Shown here one piece after another: positions 7,660-17,088 of a stretch of 64,000 nucleotides of DNA. The DNA comes from Flavobacterium aquaticum (lineage in GTDB: Bacteria > Bacteroidota > Bacteroidia > Flavobacteriales > Flavobacteriaceae). Within the stretch, counting starts at the first letter, position 1; every line of letters starts with the position of its first letter. The stretch is from contig NZ_QLMI01000004.1 of the NCBI RefSeq assembly GCF_003259835.1, positions 62,001-126,000 of the forward strand, written 5' to 3'. Position numbers and translations under genes: made by a program. The notes beneath the pieces were generated by a model. The model saw only the letters and a list, made by a program, of their open reading frames with translations, ran no database searches and was not told where the DNA came from.

Positions 7660-9528
7660 ATGTCAAACTATTTTAGCAGTGTAAAACTATTTTTCAAGCG
7701 TTTTTTTGTGGTTCTTTTTATTTACCAAATTTGTCGTTTGTTGTTTTACTTTTTCAATAAAAATGCCTTTGAAAACATTTCTGCTAAAGGTTTTTTAGGC
7801 GGTATTCATTTTGATTTATCGGCAATAGCTTACATCAACTTAGTTTTTGCACTTTTGCATTTTATTCCAGGAAATTTTAAATACAAACCTAACTATCAAA
7901 AGTATTTGAAAATTGGTTTCTTTATTGTGAATTTCATCTTCATCTTAACCAATTTTGTAGATTTCGAATATTACAAATTCACCGGAAGAAGAAGTACTTT
8001 TGGCATGATTACCGCAAGCGGAATGGAAAATGAAATTGGCGGATTAATCTTTTCGTTTTTAATTGAGTTCTGGTATTTACCAATTCTTGCTTTGGTTCTA
8101 GGAATACTATTTTGGAAAGTAATTCCGAATTTAAAATCAGCAACAGAACAAAGTTACAACTGGTCACAAATTGCAAAACAATCAGGAATGTTTGTGCTTT
8201 TAATGGGATTTGTATTCTTGTTAGGTCGTGGTGGTTTCCAGAAAAAACCGTTGCGTATTGTTGATGCTGTAAATTATGGCTCGATAAATCAGTCGGCTAT
8301 TGTGTTGAATACACCTTTTTGCATTATTAAAACTATTGGTAAAAAAGAAACATTAGAATCGCCAAAATACTTTTCGGAAACGGAATTAAATCAAATTTTC
8401 AATCCAATAACTGAAATTTCATCAGCTGAAAATCCGAACAAAAAGAATGTGGTGATTATCATTTTAGAAAGTTTTGGAAGAGAAAATATTCAGCGCGGAC
8501 AAACACCCTTTTTAGATGGTTTGATTGAAAAATCGTTGTTTTTTGAAAACGGTTTTGCTAATGGAAAACTTTCTATTGATGCGGTTCCTTCTACGCTTTC
8601 GAGTATTCCGAGTTTGATGAATAATTCGTTGATTACATCAAGTTATTCGATTAACGAAGTGTATGGTTTACCGAAAATCTTAAAAGATAATGGTTATCAA
8701 ACTGCATTTTTTCATGGTGCTTTTAACGGAAGTCAGAATTTTGATCAATATTGTAAAGTAGCTGGTTTTGATAATTATTTTGGCAAGAATGAATACGTTG
8801 GTCCAGAAGCTTTTGATGGAAGATGGGGCATTTTTGACGAAGAATTTATGCAATATTTTTCAGGGAAGATGACCGAATTCAAACAACCCTTTTTCAGTAC
8901 AATTTTTACGATTTCATCTCACAATCCATACATAATTCCAGAAAAATACAAAGGTAAATTTCCAAAAGGAACTACTAAAATTCATGAAAGTATTGCTTAT
9001 TCTGATTATGCTTTGAAACGCTTTTTTGAAACGGCTTCTAAAGAAGATTGGTATAAAAACACACTATTCGTAATAACTTCCGACCACACTTCGTCTGAAC
9101 CAACCGAGAAAAAGTTTAAAACTAATGTCGGAAAATTTAGAGTACCTATTTTATTCTTCGATCCTTCAAATCCTTCTATCGTTGGGAAAAATCAGAAGAA
9201 TTTACAACAAATTGACATCATGCCTTCGATAATTGATTATTTGAATATTGATAGTAAAATGATTACCTATGGAAAATCGTACAAATCTGAAAAAGATTTT
9301 GTGGTGTATTATTTAGACAACATTTACCATTATATTTCGGGTGATTATTACTTAGCTTTCGACGGAAAAAAATCTTTAGGGTTGTGTAATTTCAAGAAAG
9401 ATGAATTGTTAAAAACCAATTTAATCAAAACCGAGAAAGCAAAAGCAACTGAAATGGAAACGTTTATAAAAGCGTATATTCAATCGTTTAACGAGCGAAT
9501 GATTGGAAATAAATTAACGCTTCAGTAA
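7660..9528 (+). CDS. LTA synthase family membrane phosphotransferase/sulfatase-fold protein
   Basis: 622 residues. About five transmembrane helices occupy residues 10-190, followed by an alkaline-phosphatase-superfamily domain facing the periplasm. The metal site begins at VVIIILESFGRE (Glu270); the nucleophile is probably Thr312 in DAVPSTLSSIPSL, and ITSDHTS supplies the Asp-His pair. Gram-positive members polymerise glycerol phosphate; Gram-negative relatives move phosphoglycerol or phosphoethanolamine onto glycans or lipids. A Bacteroidota substrate cannot be read from sequence. It sits at the left edge of the LPS/polysaccharide locus and its 3' end overlaps the next gene (opposite strand) by 15 bp, so modification of surface glycan is a reasonable guess. 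Confidence 0.88.
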   Translation: MSNYFSSVKLFFKRFFVVLFIYQICRLLFYFFNKNAFENISAKGFLGGIHFDLSAIAYINLVFALLHFIPGNFKYKPNYQKYLKIGFFIVNFIFILTNFVDFEYYKFTGRRSTFGMITASGMENEIGGLIFSFLIEFWYLPILALVLGILFWKVIPNLKSATEQSYNWSQIAKQSGMFVLLMGFVFLLGRGGFQKKPLRIVDAVNYGSINQSAIVLNTPFCIIKTIGKKETLESPKYFSETELNQIFNPITEISSAENPNKKNVVIIILESFGRENIQRGQTPFLDGLIEKSLFFENGFANGKLSIDAVPSTLSSIPSLMNNSLITSSYSINEVYGLPKILKDNGYQTAFFHGAFNGSQNFDQYCKVAGFDNYFGKNEYVGPEAFDGRWGIFDEEFMQYFSGKMTEFKQPFFSTIFTISSHNPYIIPEKYKGKFPKGTTKIHESIAYSDYALKRFFETASKEDWYKNTLFVITSDHTSSEPTEKKFKTNVGKFRVPILFFDPSNPSIVGKNQKNLQQIDIMPSIIDYLNIDSKMITYGKSYKSEKDFVVYYLDNIYHYISGDYYLAFDGKKSLGLCNFKKDELLKTNLIKTEKAKATEMETFIKAYIQSFNERMIGNKLTLQ

Positions 9529-10275
9529 TTTTTCTTGGCGTTGTAATTTCAGTAATTTGGCGTACTTCATGTGCGAGAAAAATCCTTGGATTAAAGCAAT
9601 TGTAATGCCATCAATTCCGTTGAAAATTCCTTTTTTAAAGAAATAACATCTGATAAAAGCGGTTAAACCATTGATTACAGGTTTCATTGCTCCCACTCTT
9701 TTTCCTTGATCAAAAAGTTGTTGTGCATGCCAAGTGGAATATTGGTTTTTCTTAGCGATAATTTGCTCAAAAGATTCCCAACCGTAATGTAAAATATGAA
9801 CAGCTACTTTTTTCTCGTTAGTAGTTTCAATTTTTTGATGCACTTTAGCTTCTGAAGGCTTTGCTGTTTTCTTGTTGAAAAAACGCACTTTATGATCGGG
9901 ATACCAACCTGAAAAATCAATTAATTCGTCGGCTAAAAAATTCTTTACTCGAAACGAGAAAGCATCGTAATTTCCTTCTAAATATTTTTCCTTTAAAATG
10001 AATTCTTTAGCATCTTTATCTAAAAACTCGTCTGCATCTAAATTTAAAATCCAATCGTTTTTGCAAAATGGTAATCCATGCGTGCGTTGTGGTCCATCGC
10101 CAAGAAATTTTTGAGAAATTACTTTTGCTCCTTTTTCTTCGGCAATTTTTACTGTATTATCAGCACTTAACGAATCAACAATGATAACTTCATCGCACAC
10201 TTCAAACAAAGCATCGATACATTTTCCAATATTTTTCTCTTCATTATAAGTAATGACTAAACCGCTAATTGCCAT
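9514..10275 (-). CDS. Family 2 glycosyltransferase, LPS core (WaaE/KdtX) type
   Basis: 253 residues. The GT-A fold begins with ISGLVITYNEEKNIGKCIDAL, continues with VIIVDSLSADNT and has the metal-binding motif ILNLDADEFLD. The order of motifs and the short length are like WaaE/KdtX enzymes that add a glucose to the heptose-Kdo region of LPS core. The acceptor here is unknown. It converges on and overlaps the LTA-synthase-like gene by 15 bp and is divergent from the GT9 gene. Confidence 0.85.
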   Translation of the reverse strand: MAISGLVITYNEEKNIGKCIDALFEVCDEVIIVDSLSADNTVKIAEEKGAKVISQKFLGDGPQRTHGLPFCKNDWILNLDADEFLDKDAKEFILKEKYLEGNYDAFSFRVKNFLADELIDFSGWYPDHKVRFFNKKTAKPSEAKVHQKIETTNEKKVAVHILHYGWESFEQIIAKKNQYSTWHAQQLFDQGKRVGAMKPVINGLTAFIRCYFFKKGIFNGIDGITIALIQGFFSHMKYAKLLKLQRQEKLLKR

Positions 10276-10362
10276 AAAAATTGAGTTTTCACAAAAGTAA
10301 TCAATTTATTTTGTTGGCAAAGTTTCAAAATCAGTGTATTTTAGCCAAATAATTTATCAAAA

Positions 10363-11424
10363 ATGAAAATTTTAGTCATACAACAAAAGCGAATTGGAGA
10401 CGTACTTACCTCAACTATTTTATCCAATAATTTGAAGCAAAAATATCCGAATGCGCAAGTGGATTACATGTGCTACGCCAATTGTGTTGATGTACTAAAA
10501 AACAATCCGAATATTGATAATATTATAGTTTTGGAAGAAAAAGTGCGAAAAAACTATCTTTCGCTTTTTCAATTTATTTTCAAAATCAGAAGTACCAAAT
10601 ATGACGCGGTGATTGATGCTTACAGTAAGTTGGAAACCAATTTAATCACGCTTTTTTCTGGTGCTAAATATAAAATTTCGTATAAGAAAGGCTATTCCAA
10701 TATTTTTTACAATTACAATATTGAACGACTAAAAAACGGTACAAAATCGGATATTGGTTTGGCAATTATTAATCGTTTACGTTTATTAGAACCATTAATT
10801 AAAGAAGAAATTACCGATTATAAACCAAAAGTTTTTTTAACGGATTTGGAAATTAATCAAGCAAAGGAAATGCTGTCAAAATTCCCATTAAAAACCGACA
10901 AACCCACTTTTATGATTGGGATTTTAGGTAGCGAGTGGTACAAAACCTATCCGTTTGAAAAAATGGCAGAATTGTTAGATTTCACAGTGCAAACTACTGA
11001 TGCAAATTTGCTATTCAATTACATTCCAAAACAAAAAGAAGACGCTCAAAAAATCTTCGATTTGTGTCAACCCGAAACACAACAACGCATTTATTTTGAT
11101 TTGTATGCCAATGATTTGCGTTCGTTTTTAGGATTACTGTCGCAATGTGATGCTTTGATTGGAAACGAAGGCGGAAGTGTAAATATGGCAAAAGCGTTGT
11201 TTGTTCCAACATTTTCCTTGTTTTCGCCTAGTGTTGATAAAGAAACTTGGCAAATTTTTGAAGATGAGAAAAACATCTCCATTCATTTAAAAGATTTGAA
11301 ACCCGAAATTTATGCTGAATTTGACGAGAAATACATCAAAGAAAACACCTTTAAATATTTTGAAGAATATCCGATTGAGCTAATTAAAGAGAAATTGAAA
11401 GATTTCTTCGAGATTATTCGCTAA
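10363..11424 (+). CDS. Family 9 glycosyltransferase (ADP-heptose:LPS heptosyltransferase-like)
   Basis: 353 residues, a GT-B fold of the WaaC/WaaF family. The N-terminus, MKILVIQQKRIGDVLTSTIL, is the classic heptosyltransferase opening with the RIGDVL loop, and the C-terminal half has CDALIGNEGGSVNMAKAL, the nucleotide-sugar site. It should work on the inner LPS core at the cytoplasmic face. The next gene on the opposite strand overlaps its 3' end by 11 bp. Confidence 0.88.
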   Translation: MKILVIQQKRIGDVLTSTILSNNLKQKYPNAQVDYMCYANCVDVLKNNPNIDNIIVLEEKVRKNYLSLFQFIFKIRSTKYDAVIDAYSKLETNLITLFSGAKYKISYKKGYSNIFYNYNIERLKNGTKSDIGLAIINRLRLLEPLIKEEITDYKPKVFLTDLEINQAKEMLSKFPLKTDKPTFMIGILGSEWYKTYPFEKMAELLDFTVQTTDANLLFNYIPKQKEDAQKIFDLCQPETQQRIYFDLYANDLRSFLGLLSQCDALIGNEGGSVNMAKALFVPTFSLFSPSVDKETWQIFEDEKNISIHLKDLKPEIYAEFDEKYIKENTFKYFEEYPIELIKEKLKDFFEIIR

Positions 11425-12235
11425 GATATTTTGACAAACCATTTTCAATAAAAGTCACATTGTGTTTTTTATTATAATTTCGAATGGAATTATTTTTCTC
11501 CCAAGTTTCAGCAGTTGCATAACCTCTTTTGTGGTCTAAGTGCAAACAAACGGCACTATAACGAATTTGCTTCGATAAAATTCCGAAGTTAAACAAACGT
11601 TCGCCCACTTCTCTATCCAAACCACCGTATTGCATTTCTTCATTGAATCCATTTACGGCAACTAAATCTTTCTTAAAGCAAGACGTGTTGTGACCGTTAA
11701 AAGTTCGTTTTGTAGGAGTTAACCAATTCATGAAAGTCGCAAAAAGTGAAATCTTGGTCAGTTTTGATAATTTAAAAGTCTTAGAAACGCCATTTTTTAT
11801 CAACCAAGAAATCGAAAAACAATCTTGATTTTGGATATTTTCTAAAGAAATTTTCTGAGAAGTTTCCATTGGTAATTTAAAATAACCTCCAGAAAGAAAA
11901 TAGCCTTCTTCTTGGTACTTTAAATGTTGGGCAACAAAATCTTTTCGAGGAATACAATCGCCATCGGTAAAAAGCAAGTAATCAGAATTGGTTTTGAGAA
12001 TAGCTTTATTCAAGATTTTACATTTCTGAAAACCATTATCTTCTTGCCAAATATGAACAATTGGAAACTTAAATTGATTTTGAAAAGATGCAATTATTGT
12101 TTTTGTTTTTTCGCTAGAACCATCATCGGCAATAACAACCTCAAAGTCTGGCTCAGTTTGGACACTATATCCAACAAGCACTTTTTGAAGCCATTCTTCC
12201 GAATTGTAAGTGGTGATAATTACCGATAATTTCAT
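11414..12235 (-). CDS. Family 2 glycosyltransferase with galactosyltransferase-type C-terminal motif
   Basis: 273 residues. The N-terminal GT-A part is seen in LSVIITTYNSEEWLQKVL and VVIADDGSSEKT, with the metal site LLFTDGDCIP. The C-terminal motif FNGHNTSCFKKDL plus GGLDREVGERL is like the Glyco_transf_7C region that reads the acceptor. It is a clear paralog of the gene at 13106, which lies on the opposite strand with the kinase-like gene between them. Donor and acceptor are unknown. Confidence 0.85.
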   Translation of the reverse strand: MKLSVIITTYNSEEWLQKVLVGYSVQTEPDFEVVIADDGSSEKTKTIIASFQNQFKFPIVHIWQEDNGFQKCKILNKAILKTNSDYLLFTDGDCIPRKDFVAQHLKYQEEGYFLSGGYFKLPMETSQKISLENIQNQDCFSISWLIKNGVSKTFKLSKLTKISLFATFMNWLTPTKRTFNGHNTSCFKKDLVAVNGFNEEMQYGGLDREVGERLFNFGILSKQIRYSAVCLHLDHKRGYATAETWEKNNSIRNYNKKHNVTFIENGLSKYLSE

Positions 12236-12259
12236 CTAACGAATTAAAAGTGAAAAATA

Positions 12260-13024
12260 CTACTTTTTCCAGAACTTTAATTTCTTTTTGATTCTTTTTT
12301 TTCGGTGAAAGCGATATTGAAAATCGGCCGTTAATCCCCACATAGTTTCAAAAATAGTAGTTTCGTCACCGTTTGAAAGTTTTGCGTATTCGTTACTCAT
12401 CACTGCAATCATGTCTTTCTTGTGTGTGATTTTCGATAAATTCTTCATTCGGGTTTTGAAATCGATAGTTTCATGAAACTGCATTCGATTCAAATCTACT
12501 AGAAAAAAGGAATAACTTCCGTCAATATTTTTACGAATTAAGGTATTTCCTGGTGAATGATCTAAAAACTCAATGCCTTTTTCGTGCATTTCAAAGGTAA
12601 ATTGGGTAAACTTTCGGATGATAAAATCTCTATTTTCAAAAGCTTCATTTTGTACAATTTCTCTGAATTCAAATACATTTTCTAAATGTTCGCAAGCGTA
12701 ATAACTTTCTTTTAATCCTATAAAATCATAATTTTCAAAAAAAGCTACAGGTTGTGGCGTTCCTATTTTCATTTCCATCAATTTAGAAGCAAATTCAAAA
12801 GAACGACGTGCTTTAGATTTTCTAAAATAGCGATAAGCAATTTTGTTAATGATGTTAGGTTTCTTGAACGATTTTATGCTAATCACATCATTTCCCAATT
12901 CAAAAAGTTTAATTGCATTACGTTTTCCAATAACAAAATCTTTACCAGATGATGTAAAATGGGTAATGTAATTTTCAATTTGAGTTTTATATTTTATGAA
13001 GTTGGGATGATACTGCGCTAGCAT
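12260..13024 (-). CDS. LPS/Kdo kinase-like protein (KdkA/WaaP/InaA family)
   Basis: 254 residues with a protein-kinase-like fold. A catalytic loop is visible as EFLDHSPGNTLI (Asp with the downstream Asn) and a metal motif as FLVDLNRMQF (Asp in place of DFG). DVISIKSFKKPN carries the probable ATP-binding Lys. These proteins phosphorylate Kdo or heptose in the inner core. The position 24 bp after a GT2 gene on the same strand and near a GT9 heptosyltransferase supports a lipid-A/core role. The C-terminus is very basic (RKKRIKKKLKFWKK), fitting peripheral membrane binding. Confidence 0.82.
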   Translation of the reverse strand: MLAQYHPNFIKYKTQIENYITHFTSSGKDFVIGKRNAIKLFELGNDVISIKSFKKPNIINKIAYRYFRKSKARRSFEFASKLMEMKIGTPQPVAFFENYDFIGLKESYYACEHLENVFEFREIVQNEAFENRDFIIRKFTQFTFEMHEKGIEFLDHSPGNTLIRKNIDGSYSFFLVDLNRMQFHETIDFKTRMKNLSKITHKKDMIAVMSNEYAKLSNGDETTIFETMWGLTADFQYRFHRKKRIKKKLKFWKK

Positions 13025-13105
13025 GTTTTTTTTTATTCAAAAGTAGCTATTGTTGGTTATAATTCCAATTTATTGAATATTTTTACATGATTTTAGCAAA
13101 CGAAT

Positions 13106-13903
13106 ATGAAAGAATTACCAAAATGTTCCTTAGTTACACCAACATATAATTGGCCCGAAGCGCTTGAATTATTACTTTTAAGCATTACTAAACAAACTGT
13201 TTTACCTAATGAAGTAATTATTGCCGATGATGGTTCAAAAGAGGAAACTCGTTTGCTAATTGAGCGTTTTCAAAAATCATTTCCTGTTCCGTTAATTCAC
13301 GTTTGGCATGAAGATAATGGCAATCAAAAGCCAAAAATCATGAATAAAGCGATTGCTCAAGCTAAATATGAATACATAGTAGAAATTGATGGCGATATCA
13401 TCATGCATCCCGATTTTGTAAAAGATCATTTAACCTATGCTGAAAAAGGGGTTTATTTGTTTGGTTCGCGAGTAAATATTCAAAAATCGATTTTAGAAAG
13501 TATTTTCAAAAACAAAACTACTTCATTTCATTTCTTTTCTAAAGGAATTAAAAAACGTGGAAGGACATTACGAATCCCTTTCTTTATGAATTCTGCTAAG
13601 CTTCACGATAAACGTTCTTCTAAACTTAGAGGTTGTAACATGTCGTTTTGGAAAGAAGATTTCATTAAAGTAAATGGTTTTAATGAAGGTTTAGTGGGTT
13701 GGGGAGTTGATGATTCTGAGTTAATTCAACGCATTCACAACATTGGAATTCTAGGAAAACGATTAAAAAATGTTGGAATTGCTTATCATATTTATCATAA
13801 AGAACAAGACAAAAGTCACATTCATTTAAACAATGCTATTGAAGATGAAGTAAGAGAAAAAAAGATAACTTTTGTTGAAAAAGGTGTGAATCAGTATTTA
13901 TAA
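13106..13903 (+). CDS. Family 2 glycosyltransferase, paralog of the 11.4-kb gene
   Basis: 265 residues. The GT-A domain has SLVTPTYNWPEALELLLLSI, VIIADDGSKEETR and the metal motif VEIDGDIIM; the C-terminal part has LRGCNMSFWKEDFIKVNGF and GWGVDDSEL, the Glyco_transf_7C-type acceptor region. It shares block after block with the protein at 11414-12235, for example HVWHEDNGNQK against HIWQEDNGFQK, so the two arose by duplication. Its 3' end overlaps the following GT4 gene on the other strand by 6 bp. Confidence 0.86.
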   Translation: MKELPKCSLVTPTYNWPEALELLLLSITKQTVLPNEVIIADDGSKEETRLLIERFQKSFPVPLIHVWHEDNGNQKPKIMNKAIAQAKYEYIVEIDGDIIMHPDFVKDHLTYAEKGVYLFGSRVNIQKSILESIFKNKTTSFHFFSKGIKKRGRTLRIPFFMNSAKLHDKRSSKLRGCNMSFWKEDFIKVNGFNEGLVGWGVDDSELIQRIHNIGILGKRLKNVGIAYHIYHKEQDKSHIHLNNAIEDEVREKKITFVEKGVNQYL

Positions 13904-15004
13904 TTTCATTACTCTTACGTATTCTTCTTTGGTTTGCTTAGCAATGTTTTCTGCATTAAAATCATTTTGAATAATTGCTTTACTTTTTATAACAAATTCA
14001 GACTTTAAGTTCTCATCATCTAAAAGAGTAATAACTTTAGTAGCCAATTGCTTGAAATCTTTAACTGGAGCAATAAAACCATTTTTACCGTCTTGTATAA
14101 CATCGGGAACTACTCCAACTTGAGTAGAAACTACTGGAGTTCCTAATAGCATGGCTTCAAGAACAGACGTTGGTCCACCTTCTCTTTGCGATGTCATTAA
14201 AAAAGCATCAAATTGTGGAACTAATGAAGATGCATTTTCAATTTTATCAGTGAAGATTATTGCATCTTCTAATCCTTTATCTTTTATTAGTTGTTGTAAT
14301 TCAGGCGTGTTTTTTGTGAATTCGCCAATTTGAATAAATTTAATGTTTTTGCGGTTTAATTTATTTACTACTTCATCAACGACATTTATGAACGTTGGTA
14401 AATCTTTTGCATTGGAATGATTAGCGATATTTCCAACAACTTTAAATTCTGAGTCAATTTTGTAGGTTTCTCTTAAATTTAAAACTGGTTTCAGATTTAA
14501 TATTTCTAACGAAACACAATCATGCACAACTACCGTTTTACTTTTCGCTTTTTCGTTTAAAATTTTACCTAAATCTCTTTTAACTGAATTTGAAACACAA
14601 ATAATGGAAGATAATCCTTTAAAATTATATTTTAAATTACTCAAAAAACTACTACTCGTCCCCATTCCTTTTTTAGAAAAAACCGTTTTTGGTTTAATTC
14701 CAAACAGAATTTTTGAAATTACATAAAATGTTAATGAATCACTTGTGTGTAAATGGATTATATCTGGATGAAAATCGCGAATAACATTCTTTAATAAAGA
14801 AACGTTTCTTAGTTTATTTAATTTTCTATCTTTGACTCCAATAAATGAGATTGATTTTTTAGCGCATTGGCTTTCTAATACTGAACCTTCAATACCAAAA
14901 ACTAAATTATCAACTTTATTTTTTGCTAATTCGGGTAAAATATACATCATCTGTTGCTCATTGCCACCCCATCCTTTTGCTCCAGATATATGTAATATTT
15001 TCAT
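13898..15004 (-). CDS. Family 4 glycosyltransferase
   Basis: 368 residues, GT-B fold. The N-terminal GGNEQQMMYILPEL region binds acceptor. The C-terminal half carries the retaining GT4 signature QREGGPTSVLEAMLLGTPVV, whose EGGPTSVLEAM holds the catalytic Glu pair around the nucleotide-sugar phosphate. Probably adds a hexose to a lipid-linked or LPS glycan on the cytoplasmic side. The specific sugar is unknown. Confidence 0.87.
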   Translation of the reverse strand: MKILHISGAKGWGGNEQQMMYILPELAKNKVDNLVFGIEGSVLESQCAKKSISFIGVKDRKLNKLRNVSLLKNVIRDFHPDIIHLHTSDSLTFYVISKILFGIKPKTVFSKKGMGTSSSFLSNLKYNFKGLSSIICVSNSVKRDLGKILNEKAKSKTVVVHDCVSLEILNLKPVLNLRETYKIDSEFKVVGNIANHSNAKDLPTFINVVDEVVNKLNRKNIKFIQIGEFTKNTPELQQLIKDKGLEDAIIFTDKIENASSLVPQFDAFLMTSQREGGPTSVLEAMLLGTPVVSTQVGVVPDVIQDGKNGFIAPVKDFKQLATKVITLLDDENLKSEFVIKSKAIIQNDFNAENIAKQTKEEYVRVMKL

Positions 15005-15106
15005 TGAATTTCACTTTTTTGATTTGATTGATTTTGTAAAATTATATAAATTAAGAATTAAATTAAAAAAATTGCATTTTATTTAACTTACGATAGTAAA
15101 CAACAA

Positions 15107-16003
15107 ATGGATTTATCAATAATAATAATTAACTACAATACGAGTAAATACACTATAAATTGTATAGAGAGTATTGTAAATACTATTTCTGATTCCATAA
15201 ATTACGAAATAATTCTTGTTGATAATTGTTCTGAAATTTCTGATCTTAGTAACTTAGAAGAGCAAATAAAAAAATTTAACCATTTAACTTTAATTAAAAA
15301 TCCGATAAATAGTGGTTTTGGAGGTGGAAATACAGTTGGATTATCTAAAGCTAAAGGAAAATTTTTAGCCTTTGTTAATAACGATACTATTCTTCAAAAC
15401 GATTGTTTTTCTATCTTAATTGATGCAATGGAATCAAATCCAAGCTTTGGTGTATGTAGTCCACAATCATTTAAAGAAAATGGCAAATTTTTACCTACAA
15501 TTGACCACTTTACATCACCTAGTAAAGAATTATTTGGAAGAGCTTTTCTAGAATTTATAAATCCAAAAAAATACCCAAAAAGAAAACAAATATATTCTAA
15601 ACCTCAAAGAGGTCAATTTGTTAGCGGAAGTTTTATGGTATTTAGAAAAGAAGATTTTGATAAAATTGGAGGATTTGATACTAAAATTTTTCTTTACCAA
15701 GAAGAAACAGATATTTGCAAGAGATTATTAAAATTAAACAAATACGCTTACTTAATCCCCGAAGCTAAATTTATCCATTTTCACGGTGCAAGTACAAAAA
15801 AGTCGATTGCAATAAAAACAGAGTTAAAACTGTCTACACTTTATGTCATTAGAAAACATTATGGTTGGTTAGCTCATAAACTTATTTTAGGATTCTTAAT
15901 CGTAAAATATTTCACCAGAAGTTTTTTTAAACCTGAATATTGGAATTTATTTAAAGTTTTAATAAAAGGTGGTAAATTGAATCATTCTCTTTTAAAGAAA
16001 TAA
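15107..16003 (+). CDS. Family 2 glycosyltransferase (rhamnosyltransferase-like)
   Basis: 298 residues. It starts with LSIIIINYNTSKYTINCIES and has the GFGGGNTVGL and FVNNDTI motifs, the latter replacing DxD, as in dTDP-rhamnosyl/WbbL-like transferases. The C-terminal part has SGSFMVFRKEDFDKIGGFD and YQEETDICKRL, the acceptor/base region with its Glu-Asp pair, followed by a hydrophobic stretch that may touch the membrane. It is 11 bp upstream of the next GT4 gene and likely co-transcribed with it. Confidence 0.86.
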   Translation: MDLSIIIINYNTSKYTINCIESIVNTISDSINYEIILVDNCSEISDLSNLEEQIKKFNHLTLIKNPINSGFGGGNTVGLSKAKGKFLAFVNNDTILQNDCFSILIDAMESNPSFGVCSPQSFKENGKFLPTIDHFTSPSKELFGRAFLEFINPKKYPKRKQIYSKPQRGQFVSGSFMVFRKEDFDKIGGFDTKIFLYQEETDICKRLLKLNKYAYLIPEAKFIHFHGASTKKSIAIKTELKLSTLYVIRKHYGWLAHKLILGFLIVKYFTRSFFKPEYWNLFKVLIKGGKLNHSLLKK

Positions 16004-16014
16004 TTAAAAATCAA

Positions 16015-17088
16015 ATGAAAAAAAGTATTGTTTTTGTTAGTAACAGTCTTCCTACATTCGATAAAGATTCTGGAGCTAATCGATTAAAAGAGATTATTGA
16101 AGAGTTTCTTAACTGTGACTTTAAATGTTATTTTTTAAAAAATGATACCGATTCAAGTAGTAAATATTGGAATTATTTCTCAGAAATAGGAGTTACTATT
16201 GTAAATATTTCTGAGGTTGAAAAAATTCAATCTTTAGAAAATGTAAACTATGTTTGGTTTAATGGTCCAAATTCATTTAAAAAGAATCTGAATTTTGTTT
16301 GTCAGCATTTACCTAAATCAAAAATTATTTATGATATGGTAGATGTACATTTTTTACGATATAAAAGATCGCTATTATTAAATCCGTTTAAAATTTCAGA
16401 TTACAAAAGGTATTTCAAATACAAAAAAATAGAAACTAAATTAATCAAGAAAGCTTCAATTGTTGTTGCAATTTCCGAGAAAGAAAAAGAGTTAATTAGT
16501 AAATATGTATCGCCAGAAAAAGTAATTACTATTTCAAATATCCATTATCCAAAAGTTAGTAAAACTGAAATCCCAACTTTTAACCAAAGGAAAAACATTT
16601 TATTTATTGGTTCAAAACACACCCCAAATATTGATGCTATTTACTTTCTTTACAATGAAATTATGCCTAAAGTTTGGAAAATAAATAAAGAAATAAAAGT
16701 TCAAATTATTGGAGATGTTATTGAAGAAATCAAAGGAATTTCACATCCCATGTTTGAATTTTTAGGTTATGTTCCAAATGTAACATCTTACTTTTTAAAT
16801 AGTAAATTAATGGTGGCTCCATTACGATATGGTGCTGGTGTAAAAGGTAAAATTGGTCAAGCATTTGAATATTATTTACCCGTTATTACAACAGATATTG
16901 GTGCAGAAGGAATGAATTTAACAAATAATAATCATGCTATAATAACCAACGATTCTACTGAATTTGCCAATAAAATTATTGAGCTTTATGAAAACGAAGA
17001 GCTTTGGCAAAAATTAAGCAATGCTAGTGAAGACAGTTTAAAACCCTTTTCAAAAGAACATTTGCGAAATGTGATTCAATCTATTTAA
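16015..17088 (+). CDS. Family 4-like glycosyltransferase
   Basis: 357 residues. The C-terminal GT-B half is recognisable: NILFIGSKHTPNIDA, VQIIGDV, and LMVAPLRYGAGVKGKIGQAF leading to the conserved ITTDIGAEGM. The N-terminal half is less typical, with VFVSNSLPTFDKDSGANRL as its opening. It overlaps by 8 bp with the next gene on the other strand. Donor and acceptor unknown. Confidence 0.83.
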   Translation: MKKSIVFVSNSLPTFDKDSGANRLKEIIEEFLNCDFKCYFLKNDTDSSSKYWNYFSEIGVTIVNISEVEKIQSLENVNYVWFNGPNSFKKNLNFVCQHLPKSKIIYDMVDVHFLRYKRSLLLNPFKISDYKRYFKYKKIETKLIKKASIVVAISEKEKELISKYVSPEKVITISNIHYPKVSKTEIPTFNQRKNILFIGSKHTPNIDAIYFLYNEIMPKVWKINKEIKVQIIGDVIEEIKGISHPMFEFLGYVPNVTSYFLNSKLMVAPLRYGAGVKGKIGQAFEYYLPVITTDIGAEGMNLTNNNHAIITNDSTEFANKIIELYENEELWQKLSNASEDSLKPFSKEHLRNVIQSI

